Counted from the first letter of the stretch, positions 30,092 through 38,975 are shown. The stretch: 64,000 nt of DNA from Streptacidiphilus jeojiense (GCF_000719095.1 NZ_JOEH01000027.1:62001-126000), one strand, 5' to 3'. A program made the numbers and translations. Notes: generated from the sequence alone by a model not told the origin.

Positions 30092-31036
30092 TCAGCCCGC
30101 CCGACCTGGGAAGGTCAGCTTCAGCAGACTCAGGATCTGCTGACTGGAATCGGCGAGTGCGACCCCTTGCGGCACACCCCTGACGCTCAGCAGGGTGCCC
30201 CCGCAGCCGCCCATGCGGTCGACCACCACGGCCGCCGGCGACGTGCCGTCGGTGTCGCCGTGCCCCCGGTAGAAGTCGAGGGTGAGCTCGGCCCCGCCGT
30301 CGTTCGGGCAGTTGAACACCCCGACCGGCGCGGTGGGCAACGCGTTGACCACGGCCACCGTCCTTGCCACCAGTGTGGGGTCGGTGACGGTCGCCAGCGT
30401 CCGCTGCCCGGGCAGAGCCTTGCTGGGGTTGGATCCCGGGGACGCGATCACCACGAGCCGGGTGACCCCGGCCGGGATCACGGCCGCAGCGGGATGCGCC
30501 GGACGCCAGGTGTCCTGGGCGTCGACCCGCAGCAATGTGCTCCCGTCGTGCACCGCCACCTGGACGTCCAACTCGCGCGACTGCAGCAGCGCGGTGGCCG
30601 GGCGGCCGAAGGTGACGAACGGTACGGAATTCATCGTGCCCGTGCCGGTGCGGGTGGTACCCGGAGGGACATGGGACATGAACCAGCCGACGGCCTGGTC
30701 GGGCGTCCCCGAGTAGCTCCACCACCCGGTCGTGACCACATCGTTCTTGTCGCCGAAGGAGAACGGCGGGAGCAGGTTCGCGGATCCGGCGGGCGCGCCG
30801 GCCAACCGCCGTGCGCCGGGCGGTGCGACGAAGGCCTTGGCCATCGCCGACACGTCCGCCCGGGCGGTCTGCTGCGGCGACAGGGTCGCCGGTCGGGAGG
30901 GGACCACCGAGGTGGCGGGACGCGTGGACGGGGAGGCCGAAGCGGCGCCGGGGCCGGGTTGTGAGGCACACCCCGCGAGCAGTGCTGCGCCGGCCGCGAG
31001 GAGCGCCGTACGGATCACGGTTCGGGTCATCACCAT
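30092..31036 (-). CDS. Lipoprotein paralog 2 of a tandem pair
   Basis: A 314-residue exported protein with a lipobox ending LLAGC (Cys23). After a Ser/Thr/Pro linker it shares blocks with the upstream neighbour: ADVSAMAKAFVAPPGARRLAG, DTWRPAHPAAAVIP, and a final SLLKLTFP. No named domain is recognised. Its ATG overlaps the stop of the upstream paralog (TGATG). It contains conserved Trp/Gly pairs (TGWWSYSGTPDQAVGW) and two cysteines near the end that could pair. A surface role is inferred only from the lipid anchor. Confidence 0.82.
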   Translation of the reverse strand: MVMTRTVIRTALLAAGAALLAGCASQPGPGAASASPSTRPATSVVPSRPATLSPQQTARADVSAMAKAFVAPPGARRLAGAPAGSANLLPPFSFGDKNDVVTTGWWSYSGTPDQAVGWFMSHVPPGTTRTGTGTMNSVPFVTFGRPATALLQSRELDVQVAVHDGSTLLRVDAQDTWRPAHPAAAVIPAGVTRLVVIASPGSNPSKALPGQRTLATVTDPTLVARTVAVVNALPTAPVGVFNCPNDGGAELTLDFYRGHGDTDGTSPAAVVVDRMGGCGGTLLSVRGVPQGVALADSSQQILSLLKLTFPGRAG

Positions 31037-32019
31037 CACTGCACCTGGCTCGGGAGGGTCAGCTTCAGTGCGGCCAGGATCTCCTGCTCCGACCCGACCA
31101 GTGCGACCTTCTGCGGCCCACCGCGCACACTCAACTCCGTGCTCCCGCACCCGGCGGCGCTGTCGACCGCCACGGCCACCGGTGTCGTGGCGGTCGCACC
31201 GCCACTGTCGCGGTAGAAGCTGACGACGATCCCGCCGCCGGCGCCTCCCGGGCAGGGGATGCCCCACACTGGCGTGGGCAAGGCGTTGACCAGGGCCACC
31301 ACCTTCGCCACCGGCCCGGGGTCGGTGACCGTCACCTGGGTCCACGACCCGGACGTGGCCGCGCTGTTCGCGGGCCCGGGAACACCGGCTGCCGCGCTCG
31401 ACGACGCGGGGTCGGCGGTGACCACGATGCGGGTCACCCCGGACGGGATCACGGCCGCCGCCGGGTGCGCCGGCCGCCAGGTGTCCACGGCGTCGATCCG
31501 CAGCAGCGTGCTCCCGTGGAAGGTGGCCAGATCGATCTCCAGTCGACGCTGGGACAGCAGCGCGGTCGCCCGCTGTCCGTAGAAGACCGAGTCGACCTGG
31601 GCGACACCTCCGGCCGCTCCCTTGCGTCCCCTACCGCTGGACCCCGTCCCGACGGTGCCCCGGGGGACATGGGACGTCAACCAGTCGGCGGCCTGCTGCT
31701 GCGTCCCCGGATAGGTCCACCATCCGACGGCGGCCACCACCTTGCCCCCGACCGTCAACGCCGGGAACAGGCCCGCCGAGCCCGCCGGAGCACCCGCCAG
31801 CCGCCGCGCACCGGGCGGCGCCACGAAGGCGCCGAGCCGCGCGGCCACATCCGCCCGCGCGGTCTGCTGCGGCGACGCGACAGCCGCCCGGGACGGGGCC
31901 ACCGAGAGCGACAGCCGCGAGGTATCGGAGGAAGTATCGGGAGCGCTCTGCGCGGCACACCCCAACAGCAGCGCTGCGCCGGCCGCAAGGAGCGCCATAA
32001 GGTTCGCAGTTCGAGTCAT
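31036..32019 (-). CDS. Lipoprotein paralog 1 of a tandem pair
   Basis: The ATG at 32019 gives 327 residues with lipobox LLGC and Cys21; a six-residue upstream extension is less likely. Shared motifs with the neighbour are ARLGAFVAPPGARRLAG, DTWRPAHPAAAVIP, AVGWWTYPGTQQQAADW and AALKLTLP. It differs in an inserted Gly/Arg-rich loop (GSSGRGRKGAAGG). Both genes overlap and should be one transcript. This is a gene duplication of a family I do not recognise. Confidence 0.82.
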   Translation of the reverse strand: MTRTANLMALLAAGAALLLGCAAQSAPDTSSDTSRLSLSVAPSRAAVASPQQTARADVAARLGAFVAPPGARRLAGAPAGSAGLFPALTVGGKVVAAVGWWTYPGTQQQAADWLTSHVPRGTVGTGSSGRGRKGAAGGVAQVDSVFYGQRATALLSQRRLEIDLATFHGSTLLRIDAVDTWRPAHPAAAVIPSGVTRIVVTADPASSSAAAGVPGPANSAATSGSWTQVTVTDPGPVAKVVALVNALPTPVWGIPCPGGAGGGIVVSFYRDSGGATATTPVAVAVDSAAGCGSTELSVRGGPQKVALVGSEQEILAALKLTLPSQVQ

Positions 32020-32137
32020 GGCCCTGTGACGCGGCAATCCCCTGTCCGGTTCCTCTTCCGCTTTCCGGCGGTTCCCACCCGGCTACCACGGCGCCGTGTC
32101 GGACCGGCTCGGTACGATGACCGGTGGGAGGTGCCAG

Positions 32138-33370
32138 GTGGCCGGAGTGCCGCTGCTCAGCGAGCTGATGCCGTGGTCGGTGGCCGGGCTGCGGGTGGGG
32201 CGGGGGTGGGTCAGGTCCGCTCATCCCGAGGTGCTGGCCGCGCGGTGGCGCAGATTGGCCGAGGCCGATCCGGTGCAGCGGGCCGAGCTGTTCCGGCCGA
32301 GCCGCTCGCGGACGGTGGACAGTGCCGTCCCGCAGCTGCCCGGGCAGGCGACCTCGACCCGGCGGCTGTCCCAGGAGCCGGGCTCCGCGCCCGAGCCGGT
32401 ACGGGTCCGGCACGGCGCGTTCGACCGGCAGTGGCTGCTCGCCGACCAGCGGCTGCTGGACCAGCCCCGGCCCGAGCTGTGGCGGGTCGCGGACGGCCGG
32501 CAGCTCTTCGCCGCAGTCCAGCCAGTCCAGCCCGTCCAGCCCGTCGACGCCGAGGACGGCCCCGCCGTCGCCTTCTCGACCGAGCTGCCGGACGGCGCCC
32601 GGCCCAAGGGTGTCGGCCGGATCCATCCGCTCTACCGCCGCCCCGGCGGCCTGGAGCCGAACCTGACGCCCGGTCTGACCGCGCTGCTGAGACGGAAGTT
32701 GGGGGTCAAGGTCCGGCCCGAGGAGTTGCTCGCCTGGATCGCGGCGGTGACCGCGCACCCGCTCGGCCGCACCGGCGAGGACGTCCCGGTGCCGCTCCCC
32801 GCCGACCCCGGCCTCTGGGCGGAGGGCCTGGACCTGGGCCGACGGGTGCTCTGGCTGCACACCTTCGGTGAACGCTCCACCACAGGGCTCGGCCCGCTGC
32901 GGATGCCGGGCGGGCGCCGTCCCTTCGTCCGGGAGCGGGTGACCGGGCTGCCGGACGCCCTGGAGCACGACCCCGAGGACGACGCCCTGCTGATCGGCAC
33001 CGGCCGGCTCTCCCCGGTCGCCCGCAGCGCCTGGGGGTTCCGCGCCGCCGGCGAACCGGTGCTGACCCGCTGGTTCGCCGAACGCTGCGCCGACCCCGAG
33101 GCCCGGCCCGGCACCCTGGAGGCCCTGGCCCTGACCGGCTGGCCCCAGCAGTACACCGCCGACCTCGTCGACCTGGTCACCGTGCTGACCCTGCTGGCCG
33201 AACTGCGTCCGGCCCTGACCGACCTCACCGCCCGGGCCGCCGAAGGCGGAGTCGGCACCGCCGACCTCACCGCCGCCGGAGTCCTCCCGGTCCGCGACCA
33301 CTCCCGCCGCCCGGCCTCGGTCCTGCTCCACCACGAGGAAGGCCCGGACGGCCAGTTCGCCCTACTGTGA
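32138..33370 (+). CDS. Stand-alone type ISP restriction enzyme C-terminal-like protein
   Basis: I chose GTG 32138, with GGGAGG six bases upstream, over an earlier GTG at 32096. The 410 residues begin PLLSELMPWSVAGLRVGR and include SRTVDSAVPQLPGQ, RLLDQPRPELWRVADGRQLF, HPLYRRPGG and ASVLLHHEEGPDGQFALL. This matches proteins usually labelled type ISP restriction/modification enzyme in actinomycetes. The methyltransferase and helicase parts of a true type ISP enzyme are absent. What remains resembles the C-terminal specificity region, so it may be a relic or a repurposed protein. Confidence 0.75.
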   Translation: MAGVPLLSELMPWSVAGLRVGRGWVRSAHPEVLAARWRRLAEADPVQRAELFRPSRSRTVDSAVPQLPGQATSTRRLSQEPGSAPEPVRVRHGAFDRQWLLADQRLLDQPRPELWRVADGRQLFAAVQPVQPVQPVDAEDGPAVAFSTELPDGARPKGVGRIHPLYRRPGGLEPNLTPGLTALLRRKLGVKVRPEELLAWIAAVTAHPLGRTGEDVPVPLPADPGLWAEGLDLGRRVLWLHTFGERSTTGLGPLRMPGGRRPFVRERVTGLPDALEHDPEDDALLIGTGRLSPVARSAWGFRAAGEPVLTRWFAERCADPEARPGTLEALALTGWPQQYTADLVDLVTVLTLLAELRPALTDLTARAAEGGVGTADLTAAGVLPVRDHSRRPASVLLHHEEGPDGQFALL

Positions 33371-33377
33371 CTGCGGC

Positions 33378-33408
33378 TTGCACCTCCAGCGGCTGGAGGT
33401 CGCAGACT
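33378..33408 (+). promoter_or_regulatory. MerR-type promoter with 19-bp spacer and operator palindrome
   Basis: A -35-like TTGCAC (33378-33383) and -10-like CAGACT (33403-33408) are separated by 19 bp, the long spacing that MerR proteins untwist. Between them ACCTCCAG-CGG-CTGGAGGT (33382-33400) is a perfect 8-bp inverted repeat. The predicted transcription start would be at or near the ATG at 33416, so the mRNA may be leaderless. Confidence 0.75.
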
Positions 33409-33415
33409 CTGGGGC

Positions 33416-34408
33416 ATGGACGGCAGGCAGGGAGCAGCCGCGGTGCTGCTGACGATCGGTGAACTCGCCCGGCGCACCGGGCTTCCGGTGCGGACCATTC
33501 GGTACTGGTCCGAGGTCGGAGTGGTGCCCGAGGCGACGCGCAGTGCGGGTGGGCATCGGCTGTACGACGCGGCCGGGGTGGCCCGGCTGGAGTTGGTGGC
33601 CACGCTGCGCGAGCTCGGGTTCGGCCACGCCGAGGTGCGCCGGGTGCTGGACCGCGAGAGCACGGTGGCCGAGGTCGCGGCGACCCATGTCGCGGCGCTG
33701 GACACCCAGATCGCCACGCTGCGGCTGCGCCGAGCGGTGCTGTCCGCCATTGCCGCAGGAGATCGGGAGGAGCCAGGGAACATGGACCGCTTGAACCGCA
33801 TGGCACGGCTGTCGGCGCAGGAACGGCAGCAGATGATCGAGGACTTCGCCGCGCGGGCCTGCGCCGGCCTGGGCGTCGGGCCGGAGCTCCGCGACCGGCT
33901 GCGCGGTGACGTCCACCGGCTGCCGGACGACCCGACGCAGGAGCAGTTGGAGGCCTGGCTGGAGCTGTCGGAGCTGGTGTCGGACCCGGGGTTCCAGCAG
34001 CTGGCGCGTCGAGCCGTACAGCAGAGCGCGGTGACGCGGGGCACCGATCCCGAGCCGGGGCCGGGCACGGGACCGGGCACGGGGCCGCAGCCGGATCGGC
34101 ACAGCCGGTTCGCGGAGAGCCTGGAGCGGACCGTCGGCGCCGCGCTGCGGGAGGGCGTCGCGCCCGACTCGCCCCGGGCGGCGGCCGTCGTCGACCGCCT
34201 GCTGGGGGCCGGCTCCGGACCCGAGCGCCGAGCGGCGGTACGGGCCCGGGTCGGGGGTGTCCTCGAAGCCGGCCTCGACGGGCGGCTGGAGCGCTACCGC
34301 CAACTGCTGGCCGTACTGCAGGACCAGCAGCCGCCCACCTCCCGCGCCGCCGTCTACACCTGGCTCGTCGAGGCCCTCGACTCCGCCGAGGCCGCACCCC
34401 GGCGCTGA
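33416..34408 (+). CDS. MerR-family transcriptional regulator with long C-terminal sensor domain
   Basis: Residues ~10-80 are the MerR winged helix (TIGELARRTGLPVRTIRYWSE, then GHRLYDAAGVARLELV). The dimerisation coiled coil follows to about residue 120. The remaining ~200 helical residues are an effector domain I do not recognise, with a Pro/Gly-rich hinge (GPGTGPGTG) near residue 222. No ribosome-binding site precedes the ATG, which fits leaderless translation. The promoter palindrome suggests autoregulation. The 3' end overlaps the convergent EamA gene by 55 bases. Confidence 0.9.
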   Translation: MDGRQGAAAVLLTIGELARRTGLPVRTIRYWSEVGVVPEATRSAGGHRLYDAAGVARLELVATLRELGFGHAEVRRVLDRESTVAEVAATHVAALDTQIATLRLRRAVLSAIAAGDREEPGNMDRLNRMARLSAQERQQMIEDFAARACAGLGVGPELRDRLRGDVHRLPDDPTQEQLEAWLELSELVSDPGFQQLARRAVQQSAVTRGTDPEPGPGTGPGTGPQPDRHSRFAESLERTVGAALREGVAPDSPRAAAVVDRLLGAGSGPERRAAVRARVGGVLEAGLDGRLERYRQLLAVLQDQQPPTSRAAVYTWLVEALDSAEAAPRR

Positions 34409-35391
34409 CGCAGCCTCAGCCCGGCCGGACGGCCCGGGCGGTGGGCGACGGCTCCGACGCCCGCTCCAGCTCCCGCTCCCGCGACCAGCCCGGCGACCAC
34501 CCCGCCCGCCACCAGCAGGCTGCCCGCGAGCTGGCCGACCCCGGGGGTGCCGGTGCCGACCAGCGGCGCGGTCGCCGCGGCCGCCACCGGGATCACGCCG
34601 GAGAAGAGACCGGCACGTTCCGGGCCCAGCCGCTGGACGCCGGTGTACCAGGCCCAGAAGGCCAGGACGGTGACCGGCAGCGCCATCCAGGCCAGCGCCA
34701 GGGCCTGGGTCGCGGTCGGCAGCCGCAGCACCGCCGGGCCCTGCAGCAGCAGGCCCAGCAGCAGGGCCTGGACCGAGCCCGCCGCGCAGGCGCAGCCGGA
34801 CAGCAGCAACGGGCCCAGCGGCGGGATCAGCGGTACCGCGACCAGGCCGAAAGCGACCTCGCCCAGCAGGGCGAGCAGCGAGAAGCCCAGTCCGGCCGCG
34901 TCGGTGCGGCCGAAGCCCTGGACCACCGCCGCCCCGGCGACGACCAGCAGCGCGGCCCCGGCGATCCGGGGCGAGGGACGGCGGCGGTCCAGCAGCGGTG
35001 CCAGGACCGCGATGGCCAGCGGGGCGCAGCCCACCACCACCCCCGGCACGGCCGGCTCCGCGCTGCGCTCGGCGGTGAGGACGGCGAGGTTGAAGCCGAC
35101 CATCCCGGTGGCGGCCAGCAGTGCCAGTCGCAGCCACAGCCGGAACGGAAGCGCCCTGGCCGGGGCGAGCCCGCGCGGTCCCCGGGCGGCGAGGGCGAGC
35201 AGGACCACGGCAGCGGCGCCGTAGCGCAGGCCCTGGCCGCCGAGGCCGGGATAGCCGCCGAGCAGGCTCATCGCCACGAAGCTGGTGCCGACCAGGAAGG
35301 CGGCGACACCGGCGAGCGCCGCGCCGGACGCACCGGACGCACCGGACGCGGCGGAGCGGGGGCGGGTACGGGGGCGGGTCGGTCGGTTCAT
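34354..35391 (-). CDS. EamA-family (DMT) transporter
   Basis: The ATG at 35391 gives 345 residues with about ten membrane helices in two EamA repeats. The first repeat contains AERSAEPAVPGVVVGCAPLAIAVLAPLL, the second GPERAGLFSGVIPVAAAATAPL. These export amino acids, nucleosides or drugs. The gene is divergent from a MocR regulator with only 46 bases between them. The usual MocR arrangement makes it the likely target. The C-terminal ~40 residues are a cytoplasmic Arg/Gly-rich tail. Confidence 0.9.
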   Translation of the reverse strand: MNRPTRPRTRPRSAASGASGASGAALAGVAAFLVGTSFVAMSLLGGYPGLGGQGLRYGAAAVVLLALAARGPRGLAPARALPFRLWLRLALLAATGMVGFNLAVLTAERSAEPAVPGVVVGCAPLAIAVLAPLLDRRRPSPRIAGAALLVVAGAAVVQGFGRTDAAGLGFSLLALLGEVAFGLVAVPLIPPLGPLLLSGCACAAGSVQALLLGLLLQGPAVLRLPTATQALALAWMALPVTVLAFWAWYTGVQRLGPERAGLFSGVIPVAAAATAPLVGTGTPGVGQLAGSLLVAGGVVAGLVAGAGAGAGVGAVAHRPGRPAGLRLRQRRGAASAESRASTSQV

Positions 35392-35411
35392 ACCGGCAGC
35401 ATCGTCCGCGC

Positions 35412-35435
35412 AGTGGTCCGGGTTAAGGTCCACTT
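35412..35435. promoter_or_regulatory. MocR-type operator between eamA and the MocR gene
   Basis: AGTGGTCC (35412-35419) and GGTCCACTT (35427-35435, reading AAGTGGACC on the minus strand) are inverted copies of the AGTGGWCC box typical of MocR/PdxR-type regulators. Both lie in the 46-base divergent region. Confidence 0.6.
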
Positions 35436-35437
35436 CC

Positions 35438-36937
35438 ATGCGGAGTTCCTGGACCACTTCGACCGGAGCCACCCCCACCGATCCGGCCACCGGCGAGCCC
35501 GCCGACTCCCCCGCCTGGGAACTGCTGCTCCCGGCCGCCTCGGGCCCGCCCCGCGGTCGGGGGCGGGAGCTGGGCGCCGCGCTCCGGCAGTCGGTGCGCG
35601 AGGGCCGGCTGGCGCCGGGGACCAGGCTGCCGTCCACCCGCGACCTGGCCCGGGACCTCGGGGTCTCCCGCGGCCTGGTCAGCGAGCTGTACGCGCAGCT
35701 CACCGCCGAGGGCTATCTGACCAGCCGTCAGGGCTCGGGCACCTGGGTCGCCGCGCTCACCCGTACGCCCCCGTCGCCCGTCGCGGCCCGCCCCGGGCCG
35801 CCGGCCGCGCCGGTCACCGACTTCCGTCCCGGCCTGCCCGACCTCGCGCTGTTCCCCCGGGCCGCCTGGTCCGCCGCGCACCGCAGCGCCCTGGCCGGAC
35901 TGCCCGACGCGGCCCTGGACTACCCGCCCCCGCAGGGCCTGCCGGAGCTGCGCGCCGCCCTGGCCGAGCTGCTGTCCCGCCGCCGCGGTGTGGTGGTCGC
36001 CCCCGAGGGGGTGCTGGTCTGTTCCGGGGTGGCCCAGGCGCTGACCCTGTTGGGACGGGTGCTGCGGGCCCGCGGCCACCGGGTGGTCGCCCTGGAGGAC
36101 CCGGGCAGCCTGTCCCAGTACCCGCTGCTGTCCGCCGCCGGGCTGCGCCCGGTCCCGGTCCCGGTGGACGCGGAGGGGCTGGACCCGGGCGCGCTCGCCG
36201 CCAGCGGCGCCCGCGCGGCCGTCATCACCCCGGCGCACCACTTCCCCACCGGCGTGGTCCACTCCCCCGCGCGCCGGGCCGCGCTGCTCGACTGGGCGGC
36301 GGACCGCCGCGGCCTGCTGGTGGAGGACGACTACGACGGCGACTTCCGCTACGACCGGGCCCCGGTCGGCGCGCTCCAGGGTCTGGCACCGGACCTGGTG
36401 CTCTACACCGGCTCGGTGAGCAAGTCGCTGGCCCCGGGACTGCGGCTGGGCTGGATGGCGCCGCCGGCGGAGCTGCTGGACGAGCTGGTGGAGGCCAAGC
36501 GGGTCACCGACCTGGGCAACGCGGTGGCCGAACAGGCCGCCTTCGCCGGGTTCCTGCGCTCCGGGCGCTACGACCGGCAGCTGCGGCTGTGCCAGCGCCG
36601 CTACCGCGAACGCCGGGACGCCCTGATCGAGGCGCTGACCGCGGCCGCGCCCGGGGTCCGGATCAGCGGCGTCGCCGCCGGGCTGCACCTGATCGCCGAG
36701 TTCCCCTTCCCGGTCCCCGAGGCCGTCTGCGCCGCCGCCGGGGTCCGCCTGCGCCCACTCAGCGACTACTGCGCCACCGCCCCGGCAGCGGACGCGACGG
36801 ACGCGGCCCCTGCGCCAGCCACCGCCGCACACGCCGCCCCCGCCCGCTTCGTCCTCGGTTACGCCCATCTGACGCCTTCCGAGATCCAGCGGGCGCTCGG
36901 CAGACTGGCCGAATCTTTTCGCAGTGTTGCCGTTTGA
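35438..36937 (+). CDS. MocR-family regulator (GntR helix-turn-helix with aminotransferase domain)
   Basis: I start at ATG 35438; a longer frame reads through the transporter promoter. The first ~100 residues hold a GntR winged helix (RLPSTRDLARDLGVSRGLVSELYAQL). The rest is a fold-type I aminotransferase with the PLP lysine in YTGSVSKSLAPGLRLGW and DDYDGDFRYDR. The 499 residues are typical. It probably senses PLP or a PLP-reactive amine and controls the divergent EamA exporter. An Ala-rich insert near residue 450 is lineage-specific. Confidence 0.93.
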   Translation: MRSSWTTSTGATPTDPATGEPADSPAWELLLPAASGPPRGRGRELGAALRQSVREGRLAPGTRLPSTRDLARDLGVSRGLVSELYAQLTAEGYLTSRQGSGTWVAALTRTPPSPVAARPGPPAAPVTDFRPGLPDLALFPRAAWSAAHRSALAGLPDAALDYPPPQGLPELRAALAELLSRRRGVVVAPEGVLVCSGVAQALTLLGRVLRARGHRVVALEDPGSLSQYPLLSAAGLRPVPVPVDAEGLDPGALAASGARAAVITPAHHFPTGVVHSPARRAALLDWAADRRGLLVEDDYDGDFRYDRAPVGALQGLAPDLVLYTGSVSKSLAPGLRLGWMAPPAELLDELVEAKRVTDLGNAVAEQAAFAGFLRSGRYDRQLRLCQRRYRERRDALIEALTAAAPGVRISGVAAGLHLIAEFPFPVPEAVCAAAGVRLRPLSDYCATAPAADATDAAPAPATAAHAAPARFVLGYAHLTPSEIQRALGRLAESFRSVAV

Positions 36938-36951
36938 TACCGAAGCCGTTC

Positions 36952-38283
36952 ATGAGCTGCACAAATGCTCGCGGGCGCGCACACCGCCCGGATACGATCC
37001 GGCTACCCCCGGGCATCCAGGAGAGGGAAGGCGAAGAGTTGGCACAGCTCACCGGCGGCGACTCGTCGCTGCTGCGACGGATCAACTCCGCCGTGACCCT
37101 GCACGCCCTGCGCGGCGGCGACGCGCTGACCCTCACCCAACTGGTGGGTGACACCGGCCTGTCCCGCCCCACCGTCGAGGGCGTCATCGAGGGCCTGATC
37201 GAGTCGGGACTGGTCGTCGAGGTGCACCCGGACCCGGACTCGCGCCGCGGTGACTCCACCCGCCAGCGCGGACGCCCGGCCCGCCACTTCCGCTTCCGTG
37301 CCGAGGCCGGGCACCTGCTCGGCATCGAGATCGGCACCCACGGCACCCGGGTCGCGCTCGCCGACCTCACCGGCCGGCTGATCGACTCCTACGCCCGCCC
37401 CATCGACGAGTCCACCGGCGCCACCGAACGCCTGGGCCTGGTCCGCGCCACCGTCGCCGAACTGCTGCGCCGCGCCAATGTCTCCCGGGACACCCTGTGG
37501 GCGGTCGGCGTCGGCACGCCCGGAGTGGTGGACGCCGAGGGCGTGGTGCGACTGGGCACCGCACTGCCGGGCTGGACCGGTCTGGAGCTGGGCGCCCGGC
37601 TGCGCCGCTCGTTCCGCTGCCCGGTCCTGGTCGAGAACGACGCCAACCTCGCCGCCATCGGCGAGCACTGGAAGGGCGCGGCGGCCGGCATGGGCGACGT
37701 GGTCTTCGTGCTGGCCGGGCTCAGCCCCGGCGCCGGATCGCTGATCAACGGACGGCTGCACCGCGGCTTCGGCGGCGCGGCCGGCGAGATCGGCTCGCTG
37801 CACCTGCTGGGACGCGAGTCCAACCCGGCCCAGCTGCTCTCCGCGCCCAGCAAGCCGATCGACCCGCTGGACGAGGCCGCCGTGGCCCGGGTGCTGCGGC
37901 TGGCCGAACAGGGCGACCAGGTCGCCCTGGACGTCCGGGACCGCTTCCTGGCCCGGCTGGTGCGCGACGTGGCCGCGCTGGTGCTGGCCATCGACCCGGA
38001 GATCGTGGTCGTCGGCGGCTGGGCCGCCGGGCTCGACGGGGTGCTGGACCCGCTGCGCGAGCAGCTGACCCGGATGTGCCTGCGCCCGCCGGTGGTGCGG
38101 CTGTCGGCGCTCGGTGACGACGTGATCGCCACCGGCGCCCTGCGGCTGGCCCTCGAACACGCCGAGGAGCAGCTGTTCTCGGTGGATCAGGAAGCGGTGC
38201 GGACCTCGGCGGCCGGGGCGGCCGGGGTGACGTCGACGACGCCGGAGGCACCGAAGGTCAGCCGGCACATGTCGGCGCGGTAG
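36952..38283 (+). CDS. ROK-family transcriptional regulator
   Basis: Starts considered are ATG 36952 (443 residues) and TTG 37039 (414 residues, with GGGAAGG upstream and LAQLTGGDSSLLRR as first conserved sequence); the shorter one is probably the real start. An N-terminal helix-turn-helix (ALTLTQLVGDTGLSRPTVEGVIEGL) precedes a ROK sugar-kinase-like domain. It has DLTGRLID and VGTPGVVDAEG, and GGAAGEIGSLH; the usual zinc CxCGxxGCxE cluster is absent, so it does not look like an active kinase. Its last 97 bases overlap the convergent GntR gene. Confidence 0.87.
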   Translation: MSCTNARGRAHRPDTIRLPPGIQEREGEELAQLTGGDSSLLRRINSAVTLHALRGGDALTLTQLVGDTGLSRPTVEGVIEGLIESGLVVEVHPDPDSRRGDSTRQRGRPARHFRFRAEAGHLLGIEIGTHGTRVALADLTGRLIDSYARPIDESTGATERLGLVRATVAELLRRANVSRDTLWAVGVGTPGVVDAEGVVRLGTALPGWTGLELGARLRRSFRCPVLVENDANLAAIGEHWKGAAAGMGDVVFVLAGLSPGAGSLINGRLHRGFGGAAGEIGSLHLLGRESNPAQLLSAPSKPIDPLDEAAVARVLRLAEQGDQVALDVRDRFLARLVRDVAALVLAIDPEIVVVGGWAAGLDGVLDPLREQLTRMCLRPPVVRLSALGDDVIATGALRLALEHAEEQLFSVDQEAVRTSAAGAAGVTSTTPEAPKVSRHMSAR

Positions 38284-38975
38284 GTGGAGACGGCGACCGC
38301 CGCCGTACCGCCCTGCGCCTGGTAGCGGGTCGTCAGTACCAGCACCGGGGTGCCCGGCGGCCGCTCCAGCATCCTGGCCTGCTCCTCCTCGGCGACGCCC
38401 AGCTCGACCGTGCGCGACTCGCCGTCCAGCTCCAGCCGCTGGAGCTGGCGCAGCACCGAGCGGGCCCGGCTGGAGTCGGCGATGCTGGACTTCGCGAAGA
38501 TGGCGGGGACGTGCGGCACCACCGCGTCGGGCACGTAGAGGGTCTCGGCGCCGATGGCCTGACCGTGCATCATCCGCAGCCGGCGGACGGCGTGCACCGG
38601 CTCGTCGGCCGGGATGCCCAGGGTGGTGGCGACGGCGGCCGGGGCCGGCGCGTACCCGGCGTCGACGATCCGCCAGCTGTCGCGCCCGGCGGTCTCGGCC
38701 ACCGGGACGCCCATCCGCGGTGCGGCGACCAGCGTACCGATGCCGCGGCGGCGCACCAGCCTGCCCTCCAGCTCCAGCTGGTCCAGCGCCTGGCGCAGGG
38801 TGGCCCTGGCCACGCCGAAACGCGCCGAGAGGTCCCGCTCGTTGGGCAGCACCTCGCCGGCCTGGAACTCCGAGTCGAGCGCCCGCACCAGGACGGTGCG
38901 CAGATGCCAGTACTTGGGTTCGGGCGCGTCGGCGACGGCAACCCCGTTCCCGCGCGCGGCCTGTGTGGTCCCCAC
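38187..38975 (-). CDS. GntR/HutC-family (UTRA) transcriptional regulator
   Basis: A 262-residue protein with a GTG start. The GntR domain includes LPNERDLSARFGVARATLRQALDQL and the wing EGRLVRRRGIGTLVA. The UTRA ligand domain follows (VRRLRMMHGQAIGAETLYVP). It resembles the DasR family in architecture, but residues diverge. A DasR-like palindrome (39068-39085) lies about 93 bases upstream of the start, so autoregulation is likely. The effector is probably a sugar phosphate. Confidence 0.9.
   Translation of the reverse strand: MGTTQAARGNGVAVADAPEPKYWHLRTVLVRALDSEFQAGEVLPNERDLSARFGVARATLRQALDQLELEGRLVRRRGIGTLVAAPRMGVPVAETAGRDSWRIVDAGYAPAPAAVATTLGIPADEPVHAVRRLRMMHGQAIGAETLYVPDAVVPHVPAIFAKSSIADSSRARSVLRQLQRLELDGESRTVELGVAEEEQARMLERPPGTPVLVLTTRYQAQGGTAAVAVSTYRADMCRLTFGASGVVDVTPAAPAAEVRTAS

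Noticed and set aside
34441..38283. 1280-residue open frame on the plus strand
   Set aside because: It reads antisense through the EamA gene, then through the MocR gene out of frame, before reaching the real ROK gene at its end. The upstream part is Gly/Arg/Ala-rich shadow sequence with no domains.
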